From the NCBI GenBank assembly GCA_910584525.1, contig CAJUAT010000023.1, forward strand, positions 1-37,926: a DNA stretch of 37,926 bases, given 5' to 3'. Below, piece after piece: positions 31,241 to 37,926 of the stretch. The translations under genes and the position numbers were made by a program. Each line of letters opens with the position of its first letter. Position 1 is the stretch's first letter. Under the pieces are notes generated by a model. The model was not told where the DNA came from. It saw only the letters and a program-made list of their open reading frames with translations, and ran no database searches. Source of the stretch: an uncultured Muribaculaceae bacterium. Its GTDB lineage: Bacteria > Bacteroidota > Bacteroidia > Bacteroidales > Muribaculaceae.

Positions 31241-32956
31241 TCAGAACTGCCATGTAAGGCAACCCATTACCGTCACTCCCGGCGTGGGGAGGCCGGGAAG
31301 TATCTCCTGACGGCGGTTCAGCAGGTTGCGGATGTCGAGCGATACCGTGAGGTTCTTGATGATGTCGTAGGAGGCGTTGAAGCTCAGTTCCGACATGTTG
31401 GCCATGCTCATGTTGACAAGCGACGGCTCTGTGTCGGCGCCCGTGCCCGTTTTCCAGAGCAGTGGCTTGCGGCAGGCGCGCAGGTTCCAGTCGATGCCTA
31501 ACTTCAGCGACGACCAGGGATTGCTCTTTGCCGACACGCCGGCGGTGACTTCGGGAAGATCCCAGCCGTTGAACCAGCTTTTCTTGCCTTCCTGCGGCTG
31601 ATATGCCCCGGTGGCGGTAAGCTCTATCCAGCGGCCATACTTGTAATTGAGGGTCATACCCACGCTGAAACCATAGGTGTCGAAGCGGCGTGTGCCGTTG
31701 AAGTCATAGATGTTGCGGGCGGCCGGGTCGTTGATGGAATACTGGTACCATCCTCCGATTCTCTGGTCCACCACATATTTGAACCCACCTTCCAGAAGAG
31801 CCTGGAAACCGGCGAATGGTCCGAACTTGAATTTCAGCCAAGCCTCCACAGGCTTGTATATGGGTCTTGGGTCGGTGATCAGCGGATTGCCGTAGAGGGA
31901 CAGGGCGGCCTCGCGTTCGGCGGTGTTGAGGAGTGTGCCGCCGTTGGCCTCTATGGCGAAAGTCACGCCGCGTGTGGCATAGGCGAAGCGCATTTCCGGC
32001 GCTATGCGGAACACGGGGCCGTTGTCGATTACCAGGTCGATGCGCGGACCAGCCTTGAAGTCGATATGCTCGCCGGAAGCCTGATAGTATGGGGTAAGGG
32101 AGACGCGGCCATAGCTGCCGGCGCCGTTGCCCCCGACTACGGCGTCGCCCCGGGCGTCAATACCTATCTTCGATACCTTCGACATGTCGTATTCCACGCC
32201 GGCGCGGGGTGTTATCATAGTTTCGCGTGTACCCTTGCCGAAAATGTGCGAGGCGGCATCGTATACGGAACGGAAGCCGGTATATCTGACGGTCACGCCG
32301 CCATGGTATCTGAGGCGTGCATCCTCCTTGCCGCCGTGCCACAAAACGTTGGCATGCAGGCGGTTGACGGTCTGCGAGGGTACATATCCTCCGCCGGCGC
32401 CCCCTCTGTCGACAGTGCCGTAATAGTTGAAGCACGCCAGGTTGTAGTGCAGGTCGGCGTCGAGCATACCTGCGGATGTCTTGTGCCGCACGTATGCGCC
32501 GATGGTCTCGTCATACATCCAGCGGCGAGTGTCGTCGTTGCCGCCCTGCATCTTCGGTTTCCACAGGCTTGTGGAGTTGTGCCTTAAATAGGCGCCGGAG
32601 AGCGTGCTCGGCGATTGCAGCCACCGATAGCCGGCGTTCAGCCGCGCATCGAGCCATGATCCAAGACCTATGTCCACGTATCCGCGCCAGGGATAATCCT
32701 CGCGGATGGTGTTCCATCCCGAAGCCGTCATTGGCACGCCGTTAGGCTCGAAGTCGGTGATCACGCCGCGTGTGTCGAAGTCAAGACGGCTATCTATCAT
32801 GCCTGTCTTTTCACGCTGCGGATACATGTTGATGCGGTCCTGAAGGATAATCTCCGGTTTATAGGTGCCTTCCACAGCTATCGTGGGGTTGTACTGGGCG
32901 GATGCCCCTGTGGCCATGAGACCCGCTGTTATGAGTATCGTATGCTTGAGTTTCAT
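31241..32956 (-). CDS. Outer-membrane beta-barrel protein (TonB-receptor-like, no plug seen)
   Basis: The 571-residue protein has a signal peptide (MKLKHTILITAGLMATGASA) and alternating aromatic strands throughout. The C-terminal strand ends VMGCLTWQF with the terminal Phe required for barrel assembly. The KNLTVSLDIRNLLNRRQEI segment is typical of the last strands of TonB-dependent receptors. No TonB box or plug domain is evident. It starts 6 bp after the TPR gene, so the two form an operon, and the pair may be one surface complex. The cargo is unknown. Confidence 0.8.
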   Translation of the reverse strand: MKLKHTILITAGLMATGASAQYNPTIAVEGTYKPEIILQDRINMYPQREKTGMIDSRLDFDTRGVITDFEPNGVPMTASGWNTIREDYPWRGYVDIGLGSWLDARLNAGYRWLQSPSTLSGAYLRHNSTSLWKPKMQGGNDDTRRWMYDETIGAYVRHKTSAGMLDADLHYNLACFNYYGTVDRGGAGGGYVPSQTVNRLHANVLWHGGKEDARLRYHGGVTVRYTGFRSVYDAASHIFGKGTRETMITPRAGVEYDMSKVSKIGIDARGDAVVGGNGAGSYGRVSLTPYYQASGEHIDFKAGPRIDLVIDNGPVFRIAPEMRFAYATRGVTFAIEANGGTLLNTAEREAALSLYGNPLITDPRPIYKPVEAWLKFKFGPFAGFQALLEGGFKYVVDQRIGGWYQYSINDPAARNIYDFNGTRRFDTYGFSVGMTLNYKYGRWIELTATGAYQPQEGKKSWFNGWDLPEVTAGVSAKSNPWSSLKLGIDWNLRACRKPLLWKTGTGADTEPSLVNMSMANMSELSFNASYDIIKNLTVSLDIRNLLNRRQEILPGLPTPGVTVMGCLTWQF

Positions 32957-32962
32957 CTTTTC

Positions 32963-35269
32963 TTATTTGAGACGGGATTCTATGGCAGAGAGAATGTCTG
33001 GTTCGTTGCCGGGGTAATTGTCGCGCAGGGATATGAGGTATTCCCTGGCGAGTTCCTTGTTGCCCAGGCCTGTGCAGGCGTCGGCAAGTGCTATGAATCC
33101 TTTGGCGAGCCAGTAAGTGTGGGGTGTTCCGGTCTCGGTGAAGTCGTTCATGAGGTCGAAAGCCTTCTGATACTGGCGTTTTTCGAGGAGACGGTTGGCG
33201 AGGGTTACGGCGGCGGTGGCACCGGCGAGGTTCTCGGGGTTTGCAGCCAGCCGGGCGTAAATGTCGTCGGCGTCGGTATCCTGGCCGGCGCGTGCCAAGG
33301 CGTTGGCGCGATAGAGGCTTATGTCATAGAGCTGTTCGGCGGGGAGATCGTTGCTGGCGGCAATCCTGTCGAGGAGCTGGAGTTGCTCCAGAGGATGGTC
33401 GCCGGCGGCGTCTGCAGCCTTGGCGGCACTGATGAGCTCGTCGATGTCGGCATCAGGGTTTATGGCCATACGTCGCCGGTAGGCATCGGCCGCCTCGCGG
33501 CTGTGGCCAAGCTCCTCATGAGTCTGTGCAAGTTCCAGCAGTGCCGCCGCGCACCATTTGCTCTGAGGATAGTCGCGGAGGAACTCCTCCAGGGCATTTA
33601 TCTTCTGCTGCGGTGTATGGGCGAGACCCGACAGCATGGCATGGCGGTAGGCGGCGTAGTCGTTGTCGGCTTTCCCTTTGCGGGCGTTGTCGTATAATGC
33701 CAGGGCATCGGTATAGTTGCCGGTATAGTATAGGCAGTCGGCGCGGCGCAGCTGGGCGTCGTCAAGGAGAGCTGTCGCGAGGTGAGGCGTAGCTGTTTCG
33801 GCGGCGGCGAAATCGCGTGCCGCCGCGGCATAGTCGCCGAGACGGTAGCGCGCGTATGCCAGGTTGTAGAGACCCAAGGCCTTGTTGAGGGTAGGCTTGC
33901 CATTGAGGAAGGCGTTGTAGGCATCGGCGGCCTCACGGTATTTGCCCTCATTGTATAGGGCGTCGCCGAGCCAGAGGCTTGCCTGGCCGGCGAGCCGGGA
34001 GTCGGTGGAGCGCATGGCCGCCGCGCGGCTGAACCAGCCGGCGCTCTCCCGGTAATTGCCGTTGGTGGCCTCCACGATGCCTTGCTGGTAGAGGGCCTTC
34101 TGCTTTATGGCCAGCAGCTGTGCCGACGGGTTGCGTATGCCGTCGACGCAGCTCACCGCCTTGCGGTAGTCACGGTCGTTGAAGTATGCCGAGGCGAGGT
34201 ATTGCTCCACCTGGGGCACGTGTGGCGAGTCGGGCCATCTGCGGAGATAGGCCTCAAGCATCTCGGCCGACTTGGAGAAAGGCACGTTGCCGCCGCGTGT
34301 CAGGGCGGTGATATAGTCGTAAAGGGCTGTCTGCGCCACTTTGGGGTCGGTCTCGTAAGCGGCGGCCTTCTCGAAGGCGAGGGTGGCTCCCTGTATGTCG
34401 CCGAGTTGCAGACGGCACTGTCCCAAATATAGCCATGCGCTTTGTCCCAGGGCTCCGTCGGCTCGGGTCACGTCGGTGAAGCGTCCGGCGGCCGCACTGT
34501 AGTCGCCACGTTCGTAGTCGATGACTCCCAAGGCGTAAAGGGCTTCGTTGTCGGGTGTCCCCTGTGTACGGTCAAGATAGTTGTCGAGGCTTATTTTGGC
34601 GGCGTCCATCTCGCCGAGTTTGAAACGGCTCAGTCCGCATATGCGGTGTATCTCGGGGGCAAGCTCCGGCACGGGGTTGCGGTGAAGCATCCTGTCGGCC
34701 TTCGCGGCGACTGTGCTGTAACGACCCCATACGTATTCTATCTGGAGCATGTAGTAGCCCGACTCGAGGCCTGGTGTCCCCGGCGTCACTTTAGAAAAGC
34801 CCTCGTAGGCTTTCTTGAAGTCTCCGCCTATATAGTCGAGGTATGCGTTGTAGAAGTTGCGTATGTCGGCGAAGTCCTTGCTTTTCACATTGCGGAGGGT
34901 TTTGCGTGCTTCGGCGAAATGCCCTGTGCGAATCTGGCATAGGGCGAGACGGTAACTGTATAGAGAGCGGTCGGGCAAGGCGAGGCCGTCGATGTCTGCG
35001 CGTAGGTAGAGTTGCAGGGCATCGGGCCAGCGGTGCGCGAAGAAGTCGATGTCGGCGAGCATCAGACGGGCCTCCGTGGTGTGAAGGGAGGCGGGACACG
35101 CCTCTATGTAGTCGCGGAGCATCTGTGCCGTCCCCGGCGCGTCAAGGGTGTACGCATCCTTGACCGTCTGCCATCTCTCCGACGCGTTGCCCTCGGAAAA
35201 GTCAAAACCGAGTGCCGGTGTGCTTATCGTAATCGCGGCCAATATTGCCGTTGTCAATATCTTCTTCAT
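32963..35269 (-). CDS. Periplasmic tetratricopeptide-repeat protein
   Basis: The 768-residue protein begins with a signal peptide (MKKILTTAILAAITISTPAL) and is then almost entirely TPR-like helical repeats, e.g. YALGVIDYERGDYSAAAGRF, LYNLAYARYRLGDYAAAARD and LWLGDALYNEGKYREAADAY. Such scaffolds bind other proteins in the periplasm; here the partner is probably the barrel encoded next. The gene has a consensus promoter only 5 nt upstream of its ATG. Confidence 0.9.
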   Translation of the reverse strand: MKKILTTAILAAITISTPALGFDFSEGNASERWQTVKDAYTLDAPGTAQMLRDYIEACPASLHTTEARLMLADIDFFAHRWPDALQLYLRADIDGLALPDRSLYSYRLALCQIRTGHFAEARKTLRNVKSKDFADIRNFYNAYLDYIGGDFKKAYEGFSKVTPGTPGLESGYYMLQIEYVWGRYSTVAAKADRMLHRNPVPELAPEIHRICGLSRFKLGEMDAAKISLDNYLDRTQGTPDNEALYALGVIDYERGDYSAAAGRFTDVTRADGALGQSAWLYLGQCRLQLGDIQGATLAFEKAAAYETDPKVAQTALYDYITALTRGGNVPFSKSAEMLEAYLRRWPDSPHVPQVEQYLASAYFNDRDYRKAVSCVDGIRNPSAQLLAIKQKALYQQGIVEATNGNYRESAGWFSRAAAMRSTDSRLAGQASLWLGDALYNEGKYREAADAYNAFLNGKPTLNKALGLYNLAYARYRLGDYAAAARDFAAAETATPHLATALLDDAQLRRADCLYYTGNYTDALALYDNARKGKADNDYAAYRHAMLSGLAHTPQQKINALEEFLRDYPQSKWCAAALLELAQTHEELGHSREAADAYRRRMAINPDADIDELISAAKAADAAGDHPLEQLQLLDRIAASNDLPAEQLYDISLYRANALARAGQDTDADDIYARLAANPENLAGATAAVTLANRLLEKRQYQKAFDLMNDFTETGTPHTYWLAKGFIALADACTGLGNKELAREYLISLRDNYPGNEPDILSAIESRLK

Positions 35270-35274
35270 AACCG

Positions 35275-35306
35275 CAAAATTACAAATTTTTCAACAGTCG
35301 GTCAAA
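35275..35306 (-). promoter_or_regulatory. Consensus promoter of the TPR-porin operon
   Basis: On the minus strand TTTG (35306-35303), exactly 20 nt, then TAATTTTG (35282-35275). The ATG (35269) follows after five bases, CGGTT. Confidence 0.8.
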
Positions 35307-35318
35307 CAGAAAGATTTC

Positions 35319-35373
35319 GCCCTGAAAATACCGGATGCCAAGGAGATAGTCTTGGTATCGGTATTTTCAGGGC
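35319..35373 (-). terminator. Terminator hairpin after the fimbrillin-like gene
   Basis: GCCCTGAAAATACCG (35319-35333) is perfectly complementary to 35359-35373, with a further inner stem (GATGCCAAG with CTTGGTATC). On the minus strand it is followed by GAAATCTTTCTGTTTG. It isolates the fimbrillin gene from the next operon. Confidence 0.75.
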
Positions 35374-35417
35374 GCTCAGTATCTTTCCGCATACGTGCGG
35401 AATCGGTTCAGGAATGG

Positions 35418-37301
35418 TCAATCCACTCTTTCCGGGCCTTCAGGACTGTTTACGGGATAACCGTCGATTTCATGTTGAATTCCATCGATGGTGATGTACA
35501 GCCCGTTGTTACTATTGTCCAGGTCATAACGGTTATAGTATTTCGCACCTGTGGCAAAATATGTCGAACCGATGGGTGTGAAGTTTCCTTCCACCATGAC
35601 GGGCTTCCTGCCGCCGCCGTTTATGTCGACGGCTTTCGTGCGCTCCACAGTGATCCACTGGTACATCGTGATCCAGTCGCCGTCGGCGGGATAGGGGCCG
35701 GTCTCCAGCGTGTTATTCTCTTCGGTACATGAGGTCAGGTCGAGGTCTCTGTCTGAAAGTCCCACGAGACATGCTGAATTGTAGGTGCCGCTGATCACGC
35801 TGTTGGTTACCTTGCAGTTGACATATGAGCTTGTGGGCTGGTAGAAGTCGTGGCCGGCCAGACCTCCTACTTTCGCAAAACCGTAGATTGTGCAGTTGTT
35901 AACCGTGACATTCTCAATGCGGCCGTTGCAATATCCGGCTACCGCGCCCACAATGTTGCCGTATACATATTTTTTGCCGTCTTTACCGTCATAAAGTCTG
36001 CCGATTACACCCCTCTCGATTGTCAGATTTTTCACCACGCCATCCTTGTCGAGTATGGGCACGAGGCCTGTCGCATAGTCTGACTGGAATCCGGAGCCGG
36101 TGGTGTTGAAATTGGATATGGTGTGGCCGTTACCGTCCAAAGTTCCCTTGAAAGGATGATTTTTGTCGCCGAATCCGGCGAATGTGTTTCCTCCCATGTC
36201 GAAGCTCTTGGTCAGTGTGATGGTCTTGCCTGCAAAGGTGTCTCCTTTTTTCACCATCTCGGCCAGACCTGCCAGTTCCGCCGGTTCTGTGACGCGGTAT
36301 TCATTGTCGACTAATTCGGGCATCTTCTTGCTGATACCGTCCCATATCTCTATATTATTGTTGGCGGAATTGAACTCCGGTTCTATCACCACATTGTATT
36401 CGGTAGTGGAAGTGAAGAGCGAGCCATATACATTGGTGCGGTAGTTGCGCTGTATGGGAGCGTTGGTCACTACCACCTGGTTGCGCTGCACGTCGTTATT
36501 GTCATAGAGTGTGAATGTCACGTCGGCCAGCTCCTTCTTGTTGGGCACGAGCAGATAGCACATCGACACGTAGGAATACTTGTCGCCCTCTACCGGGAAA
36601 GTTTCGCCTAATGCGGAAGGACCGGCCAGGAAGGTATAGTCTATCTGGTTCGACACCTCGCCTGTGCCGAGGTTCATCTGTGTATAAACCTTTGTGGTGA
36701 CGGTGTTCTTGTACGCCACGGGGTCGCCGAAGGCTTCGAGCACTGCGGGAGCCGTCACGTCGTCGGAACCGAAGTTGACCTGTGCGAAAGGTCTTCTGAG
36801 ACTGACAGTCTCGGCAATGGGTCCGTTCACGGTAACCGACTTCTTGATGTAGAATGCGTCGCGGCTGTCGTCGTTGACGGTGGTACCCGTGTAGTTCACG
36901 TCGAGGGTCTGTCCCTCCCAGGTGATGGTGTAGGGTTTGTTCTCGGTGGCGTTGTGAACTGCCTCGCTTTCAGCCCAGAAGATGATGTCGTAGGCGTTGC
37001 CGTTGACGAGCTGGAGGGTTACGATAGCCGATTTCCCTTCCATGTCGATGGCATTGACGCCATCGACAACCATGCCGCTGATCGGGGTTGTCTCCCCTTT
37101 CTTGTAGACGGCGTAGCTGAGTTTTGTTGCCGTAGTGCCGTCGGCGAAGGCACGGGTGGCGGTTCCTTCGGGAAGCTGCACGGTGAATGTCACCGTCCCG
37201 TCATTCCCGGGCTGCGGTTCGATCTCGTTCGAACAGGATGTGCTTACTCCGGCCAAGGCAAGAGACAGCGCACTCACTGTGAATAGTGTCTTGATCTTCA
37301 T
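35418..37301 (-). CDS. Fimbrillin-family lipoprotein with GLUG-like repeats
   Basis: The 627-residue protein has a lipoprotein signal peptide (MKIKTLFTVSALSLALAGVS, then TSC, about Cys23). Residues 35-320 look like a FimA/Mfa-type fimbrillin domain (VTFTVQLPEGTATRAFADGT, later VYGSLFTSTTEYNVVIEPEF). About 345-570 holds a beta-helical GLUG-like region (GHTISNFNTTGSGF, VGAVAGYCNGRIENVTV, VGGLAGHDF). It would be exported to the surface as a fimbrial or adhesin subunit. No Mfa2/FimB-like partner is adjacent. Single gene. Confidence 0.85.
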   Translation of the reverse strand: MKIKTLFTVSALSLALAGVSTSCSNEIEPQPGNDGTVTFTVQLPEGTATRAFADGTTATKLSYAVYKKGETTPISGMVVDGVNAIDMEGKSAIVTLQLVNGNAYDIIFWAESEAVHNATENKPYTITWEGQTLDVNYTGTTVNDDSRDAFYIKKSVTVNGPIAETVSLRRPFAQVNFGSDDVTAPAVLEAFGDPVAYKNTVTTKVYTQMNLGTGEVSNQIDYTFLAGPSALGETFPVEGDKYSYVSMCYLLVPNKKELADVTFTLYDNNDVQRNQVVVTNAPIQRNYRTNVYGSLFTSTTEYNVVIEPEFNSANNNIEIWDGISKKMPELVDNEYRVTEPAELAGLAEMVKKGDTFAGKTITLTKSFDMGGNTFAGFGDKNHPFKGTLDGNGHTISNFNTTGSGFQSDYATGLVPILDKDGVVKNLTIERGVIGRLYDGKDGKKYVYGNIVGAVAGYCNGRIENVTVNNCTIYGFAKVGGLAGHDFYQPTSSYVNCKVTNSVISGTYNSACLVGLSDRDLDLTSCTEENNTLETGPYPADGDWITMYQWITVERTKAVDINGGGRKPVMVEGNFTPIGSTYFATGAKYYNRYDLDNSNNGLYITIDGIQHEIDGYPVNSPEGPERVD

Positions 37302-37365
37302 GATGAAAGTTGTTTTAAGTTATTGTTTTCTTCAGTTTTCGGATACTTGCTGAATATTCCGAGTG

Positions 37366-37400
37366 CAAAGTTAGATATTAACTTTCAGAAATGCCCCCCC
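37366..37400 (-). promoter_or_regulatory. Fimbrillin promoter with a G7 tract at the -33 position
   Basis: On the minus strand TAACTTTG (37373-37366) is a good -7 box, 65 nt upstream of the ATG (37301). No TTTG lies 19-20 bp further up; a run of seven G (37400-37394) sits there instead, framed by the inverted repeat AACTTTC (37380-37386) and GAAAGTT (37401-37407). Confidence 0.5.
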
Positions 37401-37415
37401 GAAAGTTAAAAACAA

Positions 37416-37751
37416 TTAAAAATAACAAAATAAATTAAATATAGCCGATGGTAGATTGGTGATAGCCTTAATAGCTTTTATAGCCTTAATGGCTTTTATA
37501 GCCTTAATAGCCTTAATAGCCTTAATGGCCTTAATAGCTTTTATAGCCTTGATAGCCTTAATAGCCTTAATAGCTTTGATAGCCTTAATAACCTTGATAG
37601 CCTTAATGGCTTTTATAGCCTTGATAGCCTTAATAGCTTTGATAGCCTTAATAGCCTTAATAGCCTTAATAGCTTTGATAGCCTTAATAGCTTTGATAGC
37701 CTTAATGGCTTTTGCTGACTTCATGATTATTCTCTTCGGGTTAATGCGCAT
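37416..37751 (-). CDS. (Lys-Ala-Ile)28 repeat protein
   Basis: From the ATG at 37751 the frame reads MRINPKRIIMKSA, then 28 K-A-I triplets and TNLPSAIFNLFCYF, 111 residues in all; ATG 37724 (MKSAKAIK) and 37889 are other possible starts. The peptide is strongly basic and regular. Variation between the nine-base units lies almost entirely at third codon positions of this frame, with one Ala-to-Val change, which favours translation on this strand. No family or function is known to me. No clear -33/-7 promoter was found upstream. Confidence 0.45.
   Translation of the reverse strand: MRINPKRIIMKSAKAIKAIKAIKAIKAIKAIKAIKAIKAIKAIKAIKAIKAIKVIKAIKAIKAIKAIKAIKAIKAIKAIKAIKAIKAIKAIKAIKAITNLPSAIFNLFCYF
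37461..37712. repeat. 9-bp minisatellite, 28 units
   Basis: Twenty-eight contiguous nine-base units of the form NATRGCYTT (plus strand), with no indels, cover 252 bp. One unit (AATAACCTT) departs from the pattern. It is not a CRISPR array, as there are no spacers. From 37752 to the end nothing else is recognised. Confidence 0.95.
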
Positions 37752-37926
37752 AGTGCAGATTGTTATGGGATCTAATTGCTGTTCTGAATCAATTTTATTA
37801 GTGAGAATATGTTGTTGATGGTAGTGTTGTCGTAGTGTTGATGGTAGGTTGACGGTAATTATAATATAATTTATTTTAGTAGATGACAAAAATTAAATTT
37901 ATGCTGTTAAACACTTAATTTTCAGT

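Noticed and set aside
37461..37712. CRISPR-like array
   Set aside because: Nine-base contiguous units without spacers; a minisatellite.
37456..37818. Plus-strand hydrophobic ORF (Ala-Leu-Ile repeats)
   Set aside because: Unit differences would change amino acids in this frame, while they are synonymous on the minus strand.

Overview
The window looks like a chromosome segment of a Bacteroidales bacterium, most likely a Muribaculaceae-type gut species. The reasons are promoters of the Bacteroidetes form (TTTG, 19-20 bp, TAnnTTTG), a fimbrillin-family lipoprotein, a DUF4254 plus glycosyltransferase-9 pair, a Bacteroidales-type nucleoside kinase and MsrAB fusion, and almost no Shine-Dalgarno sequences. 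The species assignment is inference. No rRNA, tRNA or CRISPR array was seen.

Layout. Positions 1-6.7 kb are visibly AT-richer and look like accessory or decaying DNA: the tail of an ORF6N-type protein, a minus-strand run ending in a hairpin (RloA-like AAA ATPase, DUF4417 protein, two small overlapping ORFs), a possible small RNA in the gap behind the ATPase, an amber-interrupted small gene, a DUF1848 Fe-S protein and a decapitated membrane glycosyltransferase. From 6.7 to 14.4 kb come DUF488, MsrAB, a P-type Ca2+ ATPase and a CaCA-type cation antiporter. An AT-rich Schlafen/AlbA_2 regulator-like gene carrying internal minisatellites is wedged between the two calcium transporters.

From 14.4 to 19.6 kb lies a tight minus-strand three-gene operon: a TerB-N/TerB-C protein, a BrxD-like (DUF2791) ATPase and an Lhr-like SF2 helicase. 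It resembles the ATPase and helicase half of BREX joined to a Ter-type module, without any methylase, PglZ or nuclease nearby. It is the best candidate for an incompletely described DNA-processing or defence system.

From 20 to 31 kb the content is mostly core: a periplasmic M48 protease with a membrane partner, a DUF4254/GT9 pair transcribed divergently from a five-gene coupled operon (nucleoside kinase, mgtE, mutS, radical SAM, LD-carboxypeptidase), and a hypothetical gene. From 31 to 37.9 kb there is a TPR protein plus outer-membrane beta-barrel operon, a fimbrillin-like lipoprotein with a G tract where its -33 box should be, and a (Lys-Ala-Ile)28 minisatellite ORF whose variation is almost all synonymous.

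Scattered through the intergenic gaps are two roughly 185-bp imperfect palindromes and one shorter relative, all with a CGAG apex loop, and three copies of a 19-bp motif. Several genes have their start codon only 4-5 nt after the -7 box, which suggests leaderless transcripts.
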